DNA of 39,918 nucleotides, taken from positions 1 through 39,918 of the forward strand of contig JASJQH010006916.1 in assembly GCA_040143965.1 (NCBI GenBank), given 5' to 3'. Below, one piece after another: positions 22,105 to 33,256 of this stretch. The position numbers and the translations under genes were made by a program. Positions within the stretch are counted from its first letter, which is position 1. Each line of letters begins with the position of its first letter. The notes beneath the pieces were generated by a model. It was not told where the DNA came from and ran no database searches. It was given only the letters and a program-made list of their open reading frames with translations. This stretch comes from Basidiobolus ranarum. Taxonomy: Eukaryota; Basidiobolomycota; Basidiobolomycetes; Basidiobolales.

Positions 22105-23701
22105 ATGACTTCGAGCAACATACTTAGTGACCCAGTTTCTTATGCTTGGTCACAAACGGACGACCAAGTTTCCGTCTCTTTCTTAGTACCGAAAACCTTC
22201 CGTTCTAGAGACGCCATCATAGAACTTCATACCGATGAGCTTCATGCTGGTTTACGCGGAACTGAACCAATCTTAAAGGTAAATTGATTTTTAGCCTATT
22301 TACTACATTCCCCCTTTGCCTTCCAGTTTGAGTGTAATACTTTTGTTCAATATTTCCCATTTCAAGTCTCTTTCTCGAGTAAATCCTTTCTTTCTATTCG
22401 AATTTCTATAGAAACTTAAGGCAACAATGGCTTATCCTACTTGTTAGTAACTTATTGCTATACTTTAGGGGAAATTATATGCACAAATACGTACCAGTGA
22501 CTCGGTTTGGCAGATAGAATCAGCTTCAGAATCTACATTGGTTGATAGTGCTTCGGCTTTGACATATCAACTTTTAACTGTACACCTGGAGAAATTGATT
22601 CGTGGATTAGATTGGCCAGTGGTAGTGATTGAACCAGCTAAAGGTAGTAACGAAGTGGACATAGCATCACGATTCTATTTAGGTAAAATGTATGAAAGTA
22701 TCGACCCGGTTAAAGCTTTCGAGTATTACATATCAGCGGCTAAGAATGATCACATCGCATCTCAACTAAAATTAGCCGCCATGTACGAGATCGGTAAAGA
22801 AAAGAGCTCCATCGTTGTTGTATATAGAAATATCGAGAAATCCTTCTATTGGCATTTACAAGCGGCTAAAAATGGGAATGCTGAAGCTAATTATATCGTT
22901 GGTACGTCCTATTCGAATGGTCATGGTGTTGAAAAATCTTACCTTGAGGCTATCAAATATTTTAAAAAGGCTATGGATTTAGCGTATCCTTCGCTCGATG
23001 GAGCCAATCATGAATCGGATTCTAGTCAAGCTAGAGGTTATTATGCTTTCTTTGTGAATTCTGCGTTCAGAACTGGTTTGATGTACTTGGAGGGCGGGAA
23101 TGGGATCGCTCCAGATCCATCCTTGGCTTTGGAATTTTGGAAGCAATCGGCGGCTACTGGACATGCGCAATCTATGTATAATACTGGTATTCTTTATTTA
23201 AATGGAGTTGGGACTGAGAAGAATTTGGATGAGGCGAGCAGGTACATTCAAAATGCTATTGAGTTGGATCCCAAGTTAAAATTACCCGAGGCCTTGGTAA
23301 ATTACAAGAAACCGGCGGATCCAAAGGTCGAAGAGGTCAGAAGAAGCCCTATGAATCGTACGTCAAATTCTCGTAAATCCAAGAAATATGCACCCGCAGA
23401 TACAACACAAGAGCCACGTTCCGTAGATTCTAATGAATCCCAAGAAACTGAGTCTGAGGAAGAACTCAAAGCAACGAAAGGTAGTAAACCAATTAGAAGA
23501 AAACGTAAAGCACGAAGATCAAGATCCGAATCCACATCCAAGTCCTCAGACGACGGATTAGCTTGGTTTTTACTTGGTTCTTTAGCAGCCTTTGCTTTAG
23601 GGTTGGTTGCATTCTCAGTTATCCGAAGACCAGCTGGGCACCATCCACACACAGTTCCACGCTCTGTGTCCCGATCAGTTGCCGGCGTTCAAGTCATCTA
23701 A
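22105..23701 (+). CDS. CS-domain / Sel1-repeat tail-anchored protein
   Basis: Two exons (22105-22278 and 22469-23701) give 468 residues. Residues 1 to about 95 look like a CS (p23/NudC-like) domain: SYAWSQTDDQVSVSFLVP, then IIELHTDELHAGLRG and, across the splice, LKGKLYAQIRTSDSVWQIES. CS domains commonly work with Hsp90 or as chaperones. From about 125 to 290 there are Sel1/TPR-like repeats, such as ASRFYLGKMYES, ANYIVGTSYSNGHGVEKSYLEAIKYF-type and SMYNTGILYLNGVGTEKNL. A Ser/Arg-rich linker leads to one hydrophobic span (422-443) and a 25-residue tail, so it is probably a membrane protein with a cytosolic scaffold. The 190-nt intron is by far the longest found here. I recognise the domains but no named orthologue. 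The domain order is clear; the function is inferred only in outline. Confidence 0.82.
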
Positions 23702-24149
23702 CTCAGTAATGCCTGTATATTGCACAGTAAACAACATCTTCATTGTATAAATCATTATTTAAATCATCATTGAAATCGTCATTTAAATCATTGCTATAAT
23801 AAAGCCCCTTTCTGGAAGATCAACTCAACTGAGATAATAAACAACGGTAGGGCGATTATTAAATGGGAGAGTACGGGGAGGTACGGAGGAAATAGTAACG
23901 ATCATCCCTTTCCATTGGTTTCGTGGTGAGCACCAAACAAATCAACTCCAACTATAATGATCAGCATTGTGGGAGGTAGGCAATGGAGGGTAACAGTCTA
24001 TGGGCATTATTTAGGAGTCAGTTATCAACTCATTGTTATGACCCTTACTGATAGCCCATACGTTTCAATACAATGTGGTCGATGCTATTTAAATTCCCCA
24101 GTCTCCGACTTGATAAGCATCTGCCAACTTTGCAATCCAAAATACTTCC
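23702..24149. other. intergenic, CS-Sel1 to ankyrin-like gene
   Basis: About 450 bp holding the CS-Sel1 3' flank and the next promoter. Short ATCATTTAAATCATCATTG-like repetition lies around 23750-23795. A 68-codon frame from 23957 overlaps the next start in another frame and shows no motif. Confidence 0.4.
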
Positions 24150-25370
24150 ATGCTTTTCACTAGTATCCCACACACGATCAGTACTTTAGGGTTATTTTAC
24201 GAGAATCACCCCCACGACTGTCCCGAAAGATTGGTCGAACTTTGGTTTGATTCAATTGAGAAAATGAAATTATTAGAAATATATAGACTGCTTTTCACTA
24301 ATCCTCAACTAATCAAAGTACGCTCAAATGGTCACCTTGTGTATCCAGTTCATTCAATGAAAGAAGCAAATCATTGTCTTGGTCCAGCAACATCAAATAT
24401 GAACTCACTTCAAGTTGCCATGCTCTACTTCTACTCAGCCAAAGAGTATGGTAATCACGAAGAAATTAATCTTCGTAAAGCAGTTGTCGATATTGTCTTT
24501 GATGTAAGTTACTTTTCTATGCCCCCCCACCATGGTCATTGTTCACCAACAAAATCTATTTTGGTGTAGGCCTCGAATGAGAAAGACCTGGCTACAGATG
24601 TTTGGGGTGATCGCAATACTACCTTACACCTAGCTGCCTTTATGAATGATGAAGAGTTGGTCCATCTCTTGCTACAAAAGGGGTGCACCCCTGATACAAC
24701 CAACCAACATGGTTACTCATGTCTTGGTGTGACTTCCAGTCCAATTATACTTGATCTATTCAGACGGGTATCTCCTTTATTAGATGCAGCACCCAAGCAT
24801 TATCCATCAACACTCCATGTAGAAAAAAATCAGTTACCATCCAAAATGACCTTGAGAAGCAAGGTTGAACAAGACCATGTTAATGAATTCCTAGAAATCC
24901 CCAGCCTAAACCAACTTTTGAGTCAACGCGATATAAGTCCTCCCTGGCCAATGGTGAATGATACGACACCATCATCACGTAAAGACTCCACCCTCCATCA
25001 AGATATCACGAACACTCTACTTACCACGGATTCTTTGGAGCGTAAAGTGTATTCACAGATGAAGAAATCATCACAACTTTCAACGAACCCCGCCAGTAAG
25101 GATAAAGGCACCCCAGATTTCTACTCAAGCATGAAAAAGAAAGGAAGCACCATGATGACCATTCACTACAAAAAATTCCCCCATTTCGAAAGCATCAAAA
25201 GTATGAATATCTCCCAATTCTGGAAGAAAATTAAACCACATAAATCGACCAGCGGTTGTATTAGTGGCTCAGATATGGATATAGAGAATTTCAATATTGT
25301 CCACCAGTCAAGAATGAAATGGAGTTGGAACTGGTTCAATACCTTGAACAAATCAAAGGCCCCCTTGTGA
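24150..25370 (+). CDS. ankyrin-like repeat protein of unknown function
   Basis: Two exons (24150-24503 and 24570-25370) joined in phase 0 give 384 residues. The first ATG in the open frame is used; the frame is closed upstream at 24114. Residues about 1-115 are helical and not recognised (ERLVELWFDSIEKMKLLEIY). After the splice, ATDVWGDRNTTLHLAAFMNDEELVHLLLQKG is split over an ankyrin-type helix pair (TLHLAAF and ELVHLLLQKG), followed by TTNQHGYSCLGV, a second degenerate repeat. The last 180 residues are polar, Ser/Lys/Thr-rich and probably disordered, with KKKGSTMMTIHYKKFPHF near 300 and an aromatic end (MKWSWNWFNTLNKSK). I cannot name a family or role beyond likely protein binding. Confidence 0.75.
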
Positions 25371-26223
25371 GAGCGGTTTCACTTTACAACTCATTCTACT
25401 TCTTTGTATTCCGGATTCAGAGACATTCAATATTAGACATAAACAATTTCCAATTCTAGAATGTCAAAGCGAATGCTATTTGACCGCTAATTTGTAATTC
25501 CGCCCGTAATTAAAGACACATGACTGCATCATCTCTAACCAATCCAGCCTACTGACCTCATCTTTATTTCATATTGTCACGATTGCCACGATTGTTACTA
25601 GGCAGGGCTATTGCTTGGAATTTCGTCACTGTGGCTCATGAAACAATTTCAACATAAATTCTCCATCTCCACTCCACATTGCTTCCCTTTGGTGCCCTGG
25701 AAGATGCTCAGAGAGATGACCCAGTAAGAACAATGCACTCCTGCAGCTTAAGAAGATCCAAGCGTTTCACGCAAAGTGGATCAGTGAAGTATATATTCCA
25801 TTTGTAAATTTTTCTCACCCAAGAAAGTCCCGTGTCCCCCCAAAATTTCCATAACATCGGAAAGGGGGAGTTTGATCAGGGCACACTGACACGTTCATAC
25901 TGCTTTTGACATCATCGTACTCTTTGGGATTGACTGCAAGTCATATTAATTTCCGTGCAATAATCCATGATTGGGATAGTTTCCCCTCACTTCCTGGGTA
26001 TTTTCCATGGTTGCCAATTCGAGGATAGGCGAAGTGTAAACCATGTAATACAATAAACCTAACTATCCTATTCATCCATTATATCATTCAACAGGTTTTG
26101 CCTGTGTAACATTGGCTTTTGGAGTCTATAAAACCCATTTGCTTCCCCAGAAAACGCCAAATTCTCACCATCTAATCTTCACTCGACCACAGCCACATTG
26201 ATTTCTGCCCTTTATCCCAAGCT
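25371..26223. other. intergenic, 850 bp
   Basis: The 3' flank of the ankyrin-like gene and the promoter of the phosphatase gene. A TATA box lies at its right end. No other gene or repeat recognised. Confidence 0.4.
26127..26133 (+). promoter_or_regulatory. TATA box of phosphatase gene
   Basis: TATAAAA, about 97 bp before the ATG at 26224, in a C-rich leader. Position and sequence fit a core promoter. Confidence 0.45.
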
Positions 26224-26901
26224 ATGCTTTCTGCTACATTAATGGCTTTAGACAGTTTGATCGCGGAATATCCTTCTAACCCGACCCCCTATTCAAACTG
26301 GGTAATCCCCGGAAAGGTGTTATGTGGTGCTTACCCGATGGTTAGAGATAAAAACGAGAGTAGGGATCATTTACGTTCATTGCTCGCAGCTGGTGTTACA
26401 ACCTTTGTATGCTTACAAGAGCAAAGTGAATTGAATATGCTTCCAGATTATAAAAGTGAGGTCATGGACTTACACAAGGAGCTCGGAGGCGAGAAAACTT
26501 GTCGCTCGATTCAATTCGTTCATTTTCCTATCAGAGATGGATCCATATTACACGATGTTTTATTGAACTCCTTGATAAGTGTGCTAGAACAAAGAGTCTT
26601 CAAAAATAATGAGCTTTTATATGTGCATTGTTGGGGTGGCCATGGCAGAACAGGAACCCTAGTCGCTTGTATGTTGGCCAAATACTATGGACTTCATGCT
26701 GACCTTGCTCTTGAGTTAACACAACGCCTACACGATACTAGACAGGACAAGGTTATTTCCAAGTCTCCAGAGACCAGAGTACAAGTCAGCCAAGTACGTA
26801 GAATAGTGGGGAAATACTCGATTGCAAGAACTGCCCCACCTGCCACTGCCGTTTCAGCGGTGACCCCTCCAAATTCAAGCATTGGTGCTGTTCCTGGATA
26901 A
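26224..26901 (+). CDS. small Cys-dependent (dual-specificity-like) phosphatase
   Basis: Intronless, 225 residues. The signature HCWGGHGRTG (135-144) is the HCx5R(S/T) active site of protein tyrosine/dual-specificity phosphatases, with catalytic C136 and R142. D105 in FPIRDGSI fits the general-acid loop. The N-terminal PYSNWVIPGKVLCGAYPM and AGVTTFVCLQEQ are like the front of atypical single-domain phosphatases. WGGHG in the loop, where many enzymes have AG or KG, resembles bacterial and protist-type members as I recall them. The last 25 residues are Ala/Pro/Val-rich and probably flexible. A second in-frame ATG at 26242 (MALDSLIAEYPS) is a possible start. Substrate unknown. Confidence 0.85.
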   Translation: MLSATLMALDSLIAEYPSNPTPYSNWVIPGKVLCGAYPMVRDKNESRDHLRSLLAAGVTTFVCLQEQSELNMLPDYKSEVMDLHKELGGEKTCRSIQFVHFPIRDGSILHDVLLNSLISVLEQRVFKNNELLYVHCWGGHGRTGTLVACMLAKYYGLHADLALELTQRLHDTRQDKVISKSPETRVQVSQVRRIVGKYSIARTAPPATAVSAVTPPNSSIGAVPG

Positions 26902-27284
26902 TCAGGTGTGAAGTCATAGCTCTGACCCTAATGTCTTTGTACACACTAGCTATCCCTTTAGTCCTCCGCCATCTGTGAATTTCCTTTACCTCCCCGCTTG
27001 TACCATGATATGTAACATTATAGATTCGACTTGTAATTTTCTAGAAATAATAAATCCTTGCTGGAGTGGCATCAAAGTAATTTCATTGGTCAGATCCAAT
27101 TCATGTCGTTGCAACTGAGCGCACTTTTCCCCAGGGAAATTCTAAGAAAACAGGGGGTGAATGAATTATTGTTTGAATGAATTATTGTTTGAATGATTTA
27201 TTGTTTGAAGTAATAATATTAATAGTACACAAAATCAATATATTGTAGATCTTCAGGCAAAGATGACGATCGATTGCAATATGA
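26902..27284. other. convergent intergenic region
   Basis: About 380 bp between the phosphatase (+) and Nudix (-) 3' ends. It contains a 16-bp tandem repeat and otherwise nothing recognised. Confidence 0.4.
27159..27206. repeat. 16-bp tandem repeat, three copies
   Basis: GAATGAATTATTGTTT at 27159 and 27175, with a one-base variant (GAATGATTTATTGTTT) at 27191. AT-rich, in a shared 3' flank. Confidence 0.85.
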
Positions 27285-28759
27285 TTAAACGGTGCTTGCA
27301 CTTTTTAAGCACACTGGTGTCTCCTGAATCCCCTCCTTCCTCATTTCTATATCCCATTCTGAAAGCGGTCTGATGTGACCACCTCTATTTACATGGTGGA
27401 ACCAAGTCTTTGGATGCTCCGTACGTAATTTGATCGACGGATTATCCAGCTCCTCGAGATGAACCCAGCAGGCCCCATTGGTTTCGTAGTCGGGTAATGA
27501 TTTCGGTATTTGATGGTCGTATCTTGGCTACAAATAACTTGTCAGTCAATGAAAGAAGATCCTTGTTATTTCAGGAACTTACCACTCCCAAAAAGACCCA
27601 CAGCCGGGTCTCATATTTTGAATAGTCTTCACCATTCTTGTCACCCAATTCATGCTCATAATGCAGAAATCCTCGAAGCTCAATATCTATCCCCGACTCT
27701 TCTTTGGTTTCTCGTACGGCTGCTTCCATTGGCGTTTCTTCCGGATCGATCTCTCCGCCTGGAAACCAGTATCCTGCGTCACCACGCTCCTCAATCTAAA
27801 TATCAAGTTGTTGTTGAATATCTTCCTACTTTGATGGCCATTTGAATTAGACTTACCATTAGAAATTTCCCATCGCTTTCACGCCGGATCACTACCACTG
27901 CAAATCTACAATCCCCCGATGATGGCCGAGGCCTTCTCTTTCTAACTCCAAGCTCCTCGGCTACTAGACTTTGTGTTGGCCATATCTCATTGGACGAGTG
28001 TTCTTCTTGTAGATGGATAGGAAACCATCTGGGATTTTGTTTGGAAGGTTTGGAGCACTTGGTGGGGATCTCAAGGCATCGGGGACATTCATTGATAGGT
28101 ACATTTGATGCCGAAGTGTGATAGAGCGGAAGATGAGTTCTCAACGAAGGTTGTCTTGTTGAAGTAAAGGATGCGAAATTAGCCGGACATAATGGGCACT
28201 CGTAAGTTTGACCTAATAATGGTGATACGTCGGTGTGAAATTCTGGATTGATGATATGATCGAATGCGGTCGATAACGCTTGTTGAACGCTATCTTCACT
28301 ACGTGTCACCATATTCGTACCTGCTTTGATATACATGGATCTCAACAGTATCTCTTCACTTGCTAATTCATTCCATAACATTATGAATGTTCGATTGAAC
28401 TGTTTATGTGGTATCCCCGGCCTTGAAGGCTCGGGTAGCGAGCGGAGTCCTTGAATTAGAGACAACCCCACCTCCTTGTGAAACTTGTAGTTATTGATGC
28501 CTGGAAAGAGTATGAATGCTAATGCAGGTGGGGCATTAGCGAAAGCGTAACGTTCAGGGTTAAAGGTTCTCGCATTTAAGTATACGGTTTCTAATTGAAG
28601 GTAATCTAATATAGGCGTTAAAAAGGCTTCAACTCGGTTGTTCTTGGATAGTCGTTGGTCTGTGGGAGTAAATATCAAGGCTTTATCATGAAAACTTCGA
28701 AGTCTCTTAAGAGTCGTTTGTAGGTAGAATGAAGGACGCGAATTCAGTATTGATAGCAT
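27285..28759 (-). CDS. zinc-finger-like / Nudix hydrolase fusion
   Basis: Three exons on the minus strand (28759-27857, 27795-27583 and 27527-27285) give 452 residues. The C-terminal part is a Nudix domain: FAVVVIRRESDGKFLM leads into the Nudix box starting at G315 (GGEIDPEETPMEAAVRE, then TKEESGI), matching Gx5Ex7RExxEExGx. It is followed by LWVFLGV and a typical C-terminal half. Such enzymes hydrolyse a nucleoside diphosphate linked to another group; the substrate cannot be read from sequence. Upstream are two C2H2-like units, C188-x2-C191-x17-H209-x4-H214 and C225-x2-C228-x20-H249-x4-H254. The first 180 residues are unrecognised, with a conserved-looking LAFILFPGINNYKFHKEVG. The Nudix box is split from the preceding strand by intron 1 (61 nt). 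The start MLSILNSRPSFYLQTTLKRL is amphipathic and basic, possibly mitochondrial. Confidence 0.85.
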
Positions 28760-29365
28760 TGCTTAAAGGTTTTCCATGAATGAATTGCGGTAGAGTGCTT
28801 GGATGACAAACATCAATCAAGGAATATATGAGATACTCGACTAATGTATTTGATAGAAACAAATCAAACTCTTAACTAGGCCTGGATTCAGGTCAGAACA
28901 ATCCCTTGAAATGTGTATTGATTGGCCAACTCAACAAGTTTCCAGAGACAGCATGATTCAACGCTACTTGGGAAGAAACCAATAAGTGTTTGCAGCAAGT
29001 CGATCAAGCGGTCACAACTCAATGACACTAGGCATGTGATAATTACATAATATTTTACGAATCAACATTGTTCAGACTCGCAGTTGTTTCGTAACCGTCT
29101 CAAATTGTTAGTTTTCTTGTGTATACTAAACGTGTATGTTATGTACCAATGCAGAGAAGTATTGGTATTTTGGAATGCTATAACTTGATTATATTTAATC
29201 TAGTTATCTAGTTTTAACCTCGTTACAAATCAAATTGATTACCAATCAATCTCTGTCGTGACTTCGTAAAAAACCTTTTTTTTCTCCTTTTTTTTCGAGT
29301 TAAGTTCGCTATTAGTCAAACAATGTTAGATTGCTGAAAGTTTCTTACCAATTTTAGAGGAGACA
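28760..29365. promoter_or_regulatory. divergent promoter region, Nudix and CTU2 genes
   Basis: About 600 bp between divergent starts. T-rich runs near 29275-29295 lie about 75 bp before the CTU2 ATG. No TATA box or repeat recognised. Confidence 0.4.
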
Positions 29366-31288
29366 ATGTGTAGTTTACAAGACGATATTGATATAGAGAG
29401 TATGTCCAACAACCATTTACAAACAAGTGAACTTCATAAATTAATACAAGTACCTATCTTACCACAGAAAAGAGTAAACCTCAACTCAAAACTTGCGTTA
29501 AATGCAAAGTCGAGAGGGCCCAATATCTGGTTCGACATGCTCAGTATTGCAAGTACGTTTATTCTATCTTTTATCTTTCATAGAAGGTTTTTGTGAAGTT
29601 GACACCTTTTTATTTTGTATTTATTCGAATAGGCAATGTTTTTTACATACTTTAGTGGGAAAATTTCGTGTCATGATTTCCAAATCAAAGTTCGTGGTGG
29701 GAAGAAAGGAGTGCAAACCTAATGTGTTGTTGGCTTTTTCTGGAGGCGCTTCTTCAAGGTATTTAATATATCTTTAGTAACCTATTGATAATTGGAATAT
29801 CTGTCTCTAATTCTCTCATAATAGAGCCCTTGTTCATATGATGAACGAGTTTCATGTCGGTGACCCTGCCGTCAAAAAGAAAACCATTCTAGATAACGTT
29901 AAAATTTGTCATATCGATGAGAGTATTATATGTGGTCCTGAGGTAAACCTTGAAATTCCTAATTTATCTTCGTGCATGAATTCTTACCTCGTTTATAGGA
30001 AGGGACTCTTAAGCAGGCTGAGAACATCATATCACAATACCCTTTCCAATTTATTGGGGCTTCTTTGGAGGACGTGTTTTCTTCGGAATACACAGATTCG
30101 GACTTTGAGCAAGTTCTTCGTACTGAAATTGTAACTCGTGAGGAAGGCTCAAAGAGTCACGATCGTAAGTGAAATTTCTGATTGAAACTCGTTGGACGTC
30201 ATTACTAACCTCCACTTTCTTCTACAGAATTAAAAGCGGTCATTGAAAGTTCTACCTTGACAAATAAGGAAAAAGCCAATGCCCTACTGAATAATATAGT
30301 CAAAGCTACTGCTAAAGAGGATATGATCTCATATTTGAAGAACAAACTTTTGATACAGATTGCTAAAAGAGAGAAGTACGCCAATTTATTCGTGGTATCA
30401 TTCAAAAGGTCTCTATTGAACGCTTGACTTACTGTTACTTTAGTTGCTCCATTATTCTTCTAGGTGATTCATCCACTCGCATTGCCGTGAAGTGTATTGC
30501 TTACACCAGTAAAGGTCGTGGCTTTAGCTTACCATATGATGTGGCGGCAGAGATTGAAGTTGAGAAGGGAGTTGGATATCTTAGACCACTTCGTGACTGT
30601 CTTACTAAGGAACTTGGAATCTATAATTATCTCCATAAGTTAGAGACTGTGTTTGTTCCAACAATCACCACAGGCGCACCAATTAAAGCCAGCATTGATA
30701 GACTCACCGAAGGTACACTTGACAATGATAAGGACAGCGAGATCTCGATGTTAATTCAAACTTTTCCTTTTAGAGTTCATCACTAGCTTGGATAGAGATT
30801 TCCCCTCTACTGTGAGTACTGTTGTCAGAACTGCTAGCAAGCTAACTACCTCGAAATCCTCGGAGCAAAATGAGAGATGTACCGTTTGTTTACGGTAAGT
30901 TTCAGTTAGACGGATCTTTTTCAAACAGAACCTTTTTTGAATTGATATCTTCTTCAGTCCTATTCAAAATGGAATTAGTGAGTGGCGGGAAAGAATTACT
31001 GTTATGGAGTTGCCCAAATCTGACGTGAATTCCGCAATTGCAGCCACCGACGAGAATGGAAATGGAAGCGCCTGTACATCCGACGGATGCTGTGGTCAAG
31101 GATGTGGGTCCCCTAAGGAAAGCAAATTCGATTTACTGCCATTGTTATGTTACAGTTGTCAAATTAATGCACGTGATACCAAGCCAACAATCTTGCCACC
31201 CTTTATGGCGGAGCGTGCTAAGGAAGCTTATAGTCGCGAGTCTTTGAGAGAACAGATCTCGGAATTCTTAATCGATGATTCGGAGTGA
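29366..31288 (+). CDS. CTU2: cytoplasmic tRNA 2-thiolation protein 2 (CTU2/NCS2)
   Basis: Nine exons: 29366-29399, 29468-29552, 29633-29758, 29825-29942, 29999-30164, 30228-30375, 30444-30712, 30774-30894 and 30958-31288. They join in phase to 465 residues. CTU2/NCS2 partners CTU1 in making the 2-thio group of wobble uridine in tRNA-Lys, -Glu and -Gln. Landmarks: MCSL start, TCVKCKVERAQYLVRHAQYC and KQCF (zinc-binding cysteines), VLLAFSGGASSRALVHMM (a PP-loop-like site in which, as usual for CTU2, the motif is altered), AKRENCSIILLGDSSTRIAV, GRGFSLPYD, and EFITSLDRDFPSTVSTVVRT. A Cys-rich stretch (ACTSDGCCGQGCGS) precedes LLCYSCQIN near the C-terminus. Introns 1 (29400-29467) and 6 (30376-30443) were placed because only they restore the family alignment; reading straight through gives the wrong frame. 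Confidence 0.92.
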
Positions 31289-31992
31289 ACTTGATTGCTA
31301 AATGAATAGTAATAAAGATACACCTAAGTTAATTTAATAACACATGCAGTGCTTCTCGTAGATGATTGGGTTAGGGTTAATAAATCAAGTGAATGTTCTA
31401 TGTCAGGTTCGTATCTCTTCAACTACTGGCTTCGATGATCAGTCTGGAAAATGACCATAAACGTGTATTCTCATTAGAAGTTTGAGTTCAAACAATTTAA
31501 TCTAAAGATATGGAATTTTGTTTACTTGTAATATATATATATATATGTATATTAATCCGTTTTCACACAATGCTACCCAAAGCGGTATGTAGCCTGATCC
31601 AGCCAATTTAGAGCCTGGTCTTAGTTATGGTACCATCAAATAAGGTGATTCCACACACACACAATATATCCGCTTCGAATAGCTCTATGGTCTACATGTT
31701 ACGTGCTACCTGCTACAATCCACAATTTTCTTATTGACAGTAACCCAATGATTCTGGTAAATCTACAGTCCATGCACGCAGCTCAATTCAGTTATCTCTC
31801 TGGCCTATCCTTTCTCTTTGTATACCCTCCTCATCCCCAGCAAAGTGGCTTCAAAGACGCCTCTGACGTACAATTTCTCTGGCTGGAATTTTCTTTCATC
31901 TTCGATTAACTAGTTAGAATTTGAATGAATTTCGGATATCAATAAATAGATACGTGTGAATATTGGTTCACCGAAATAATTTTAACATAATC
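31289..31992. other. intergenic, 700 bp
   Basis: Upstream region of the aldolase gene. It contains an (AT)n run at 31531-31546, a (CA)n run near 31652-31663 and the telomere-like word TGGGTTAGGGTTAA at 31367-31380. A 68-codon frame at 31703-31909 starts with GTG and has no support. Confidence 0.5.
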
Positions 31993-32880
31993 ATGTCTCG
32001 CTCTGACCTTCTACAAACTGCTCGTTCTCAACAGAGTTCCCCACTTTATGCTCGTTTGGGCCTCGCTACCTTAGATTTGACTTCTTTAAATGATAACGAT
32101 ACTAACGAAGTTATAACAAACTTATGCCAACGTGCTTTAGCTTCACCTGAACCCGTTGCCGCTCTCTGCATTTATGCTCCATTTGCTGGTTTGGTGCGAA
32201 ACATCCTCCAAGAAAACCAGTATAAAGCTGGAGTTGCTACAGTGGTAAACTTTCCTCACGGAAATAACTCAGTAGAGGAAGTAATTGCTGAGACTAAAGC
32301 TTGTCTTGATCAAGTTGATGAAGTGGATCTCGTTTGGCCTTTCGAAAAGTACATTCAAGGAGATAAAGAAGCCGCTTGTAATATGATCTCGGAGGTTAAA
32401 AAGACCATCGTGGAATATAACCAAACTATCTCCTCCAACCGTAAACCAATTCTTTTGAAAGTTATCTTGGAATCTTCAGCTATTCCTGCTGATATGCTAT
32501 ATGATGCTTGTACCGATGCTATTCAAGCAGGTGCTGACTTCCTTAAAACCTCTACTGGTAAACATCCTACTGGTGGTGCCACTCTTGAAGCTGCTTATGA
32601 ATTGCTACGTGCTAGTAAAGATGCTAAAGATAAGCATGGAAAAGATATTAGCGTTAAAATCTCCGGAGGTGTTAAAACTGTCGCTCAAGCAGGAGCCTAT
32701 ATCTGGATGGCTGAGAAGATTATGACTGGTACCGATGAAGGTCTAACTGAAGGAAAGGAAAGTCAACGTTGGGTAAACGCCAAAAATTTCCGTATTGGTG
32801 CTAGTGGTGTGTTTAGTGAACTAGTAAATGTCCTTGCTCCCGGAAAGGAGGCCGCTTCACAAGGAGATGGCAGTTACTAA
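31993..32880 (+). CDS. deoxyribose-phosphate aldolase, E. coli DeoC type
   Basis: Intronless, 295 residues. The enzyme cleaves 2-deoxyribose-5-phosphate to glyceraldehyde-3-phosphate and acetaldehyde. The Schiff-base lysine lies in DFLKTSTGK (K185). The catalytic Asp is in VDLVWP (D112), and the second lysine is in VKISGGVKT (K222), where E. coli has KPAGGVRT. LATLDLTSLNDNDTNE near 24-39, TVVNFPHGN (83-91) and the C-terminal GDGSY follow E. coli DeoC, including the tail ending in Tyr that reaches the active site. They follow it more closely than the animal enzyme or the shorter type, as I recall them. The chosen ATG at 31993 follows TAATC; the frame is open ten codons further up without a better start. 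Lack of introns and the E. coli-like tail allow an old bacterial origin, which is inference only. Confidence 0.92.
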   Translation: MSRSDLLQTARSQQSSPLYARLGLATLDLTSLNDNDTNEVITNLCQRALASPEPVAALCIYAPFAGLVRNILQENQYKAGVATVVNFPHGNNSVEEVIAETKACLDQVDEVDLVWPFEKYIQGDKEAACNMISEVKKTIVEYNQTISSNRKPILLKVILESSAIPADMLYDACTDAIQAGADFLKTSTGKHPTGGATLEAAYELLRASKDAKDKHGKDISVKISGGVKTVAQAGAYIWMAEKIMTGTDEGLTEGKESQRWVNAKNFRIGASGVFSELVNVLAPGKEAASQGDGSY

Positions 32881-33256
32881 ATTAATAGTTGCAGAGCAAT
32901 CACACTTCTGTTGAAAGAACCCATAAATATATAATGATAATAAACAAACCTTTCTGCCTACATACTAGTAACAGTATCGCTTAAATAGTTCGGACTGTAG
33001 TGCATTCAGAGACACTAATTGATACCTATAATAACAGTAATATTCACACTGAGCATATATTGCATATCAAGTGATAGTTAGAGTAAATTGTGACACCAAG
33101 TGGAAGTAGAGTCAATAAAGAATATTCAAGTTTAATTTTGGGGGATTAAATATAGCAAGAATCAAATAGATTCTCAATTATGGAACACTTGGTGTATACA
33201 TGGGAATGATCGAATTAAGCACAGTAGAAATAGGAAGTAGATTGAGGAGTGGGAAT
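32881..33256. other. convergent intergenic region
   Basis: About 375 bp between the aldolase (+) and the transporter (-) 3' ends. AATAAA-like words occur near 32938. No other feature. Confidence 0.4.

Noticed and set aside
23957-24163. 68-codon frame before the ankyrin-like gene
   Set aside because: Overlaps the better-supported start at 24150 in another frame; no motif.
31703-31909. 68-codon hydrophobic frame before the aldolase gene
   Set aside because: Begins with GTG, lies in a promoter region, no family match.
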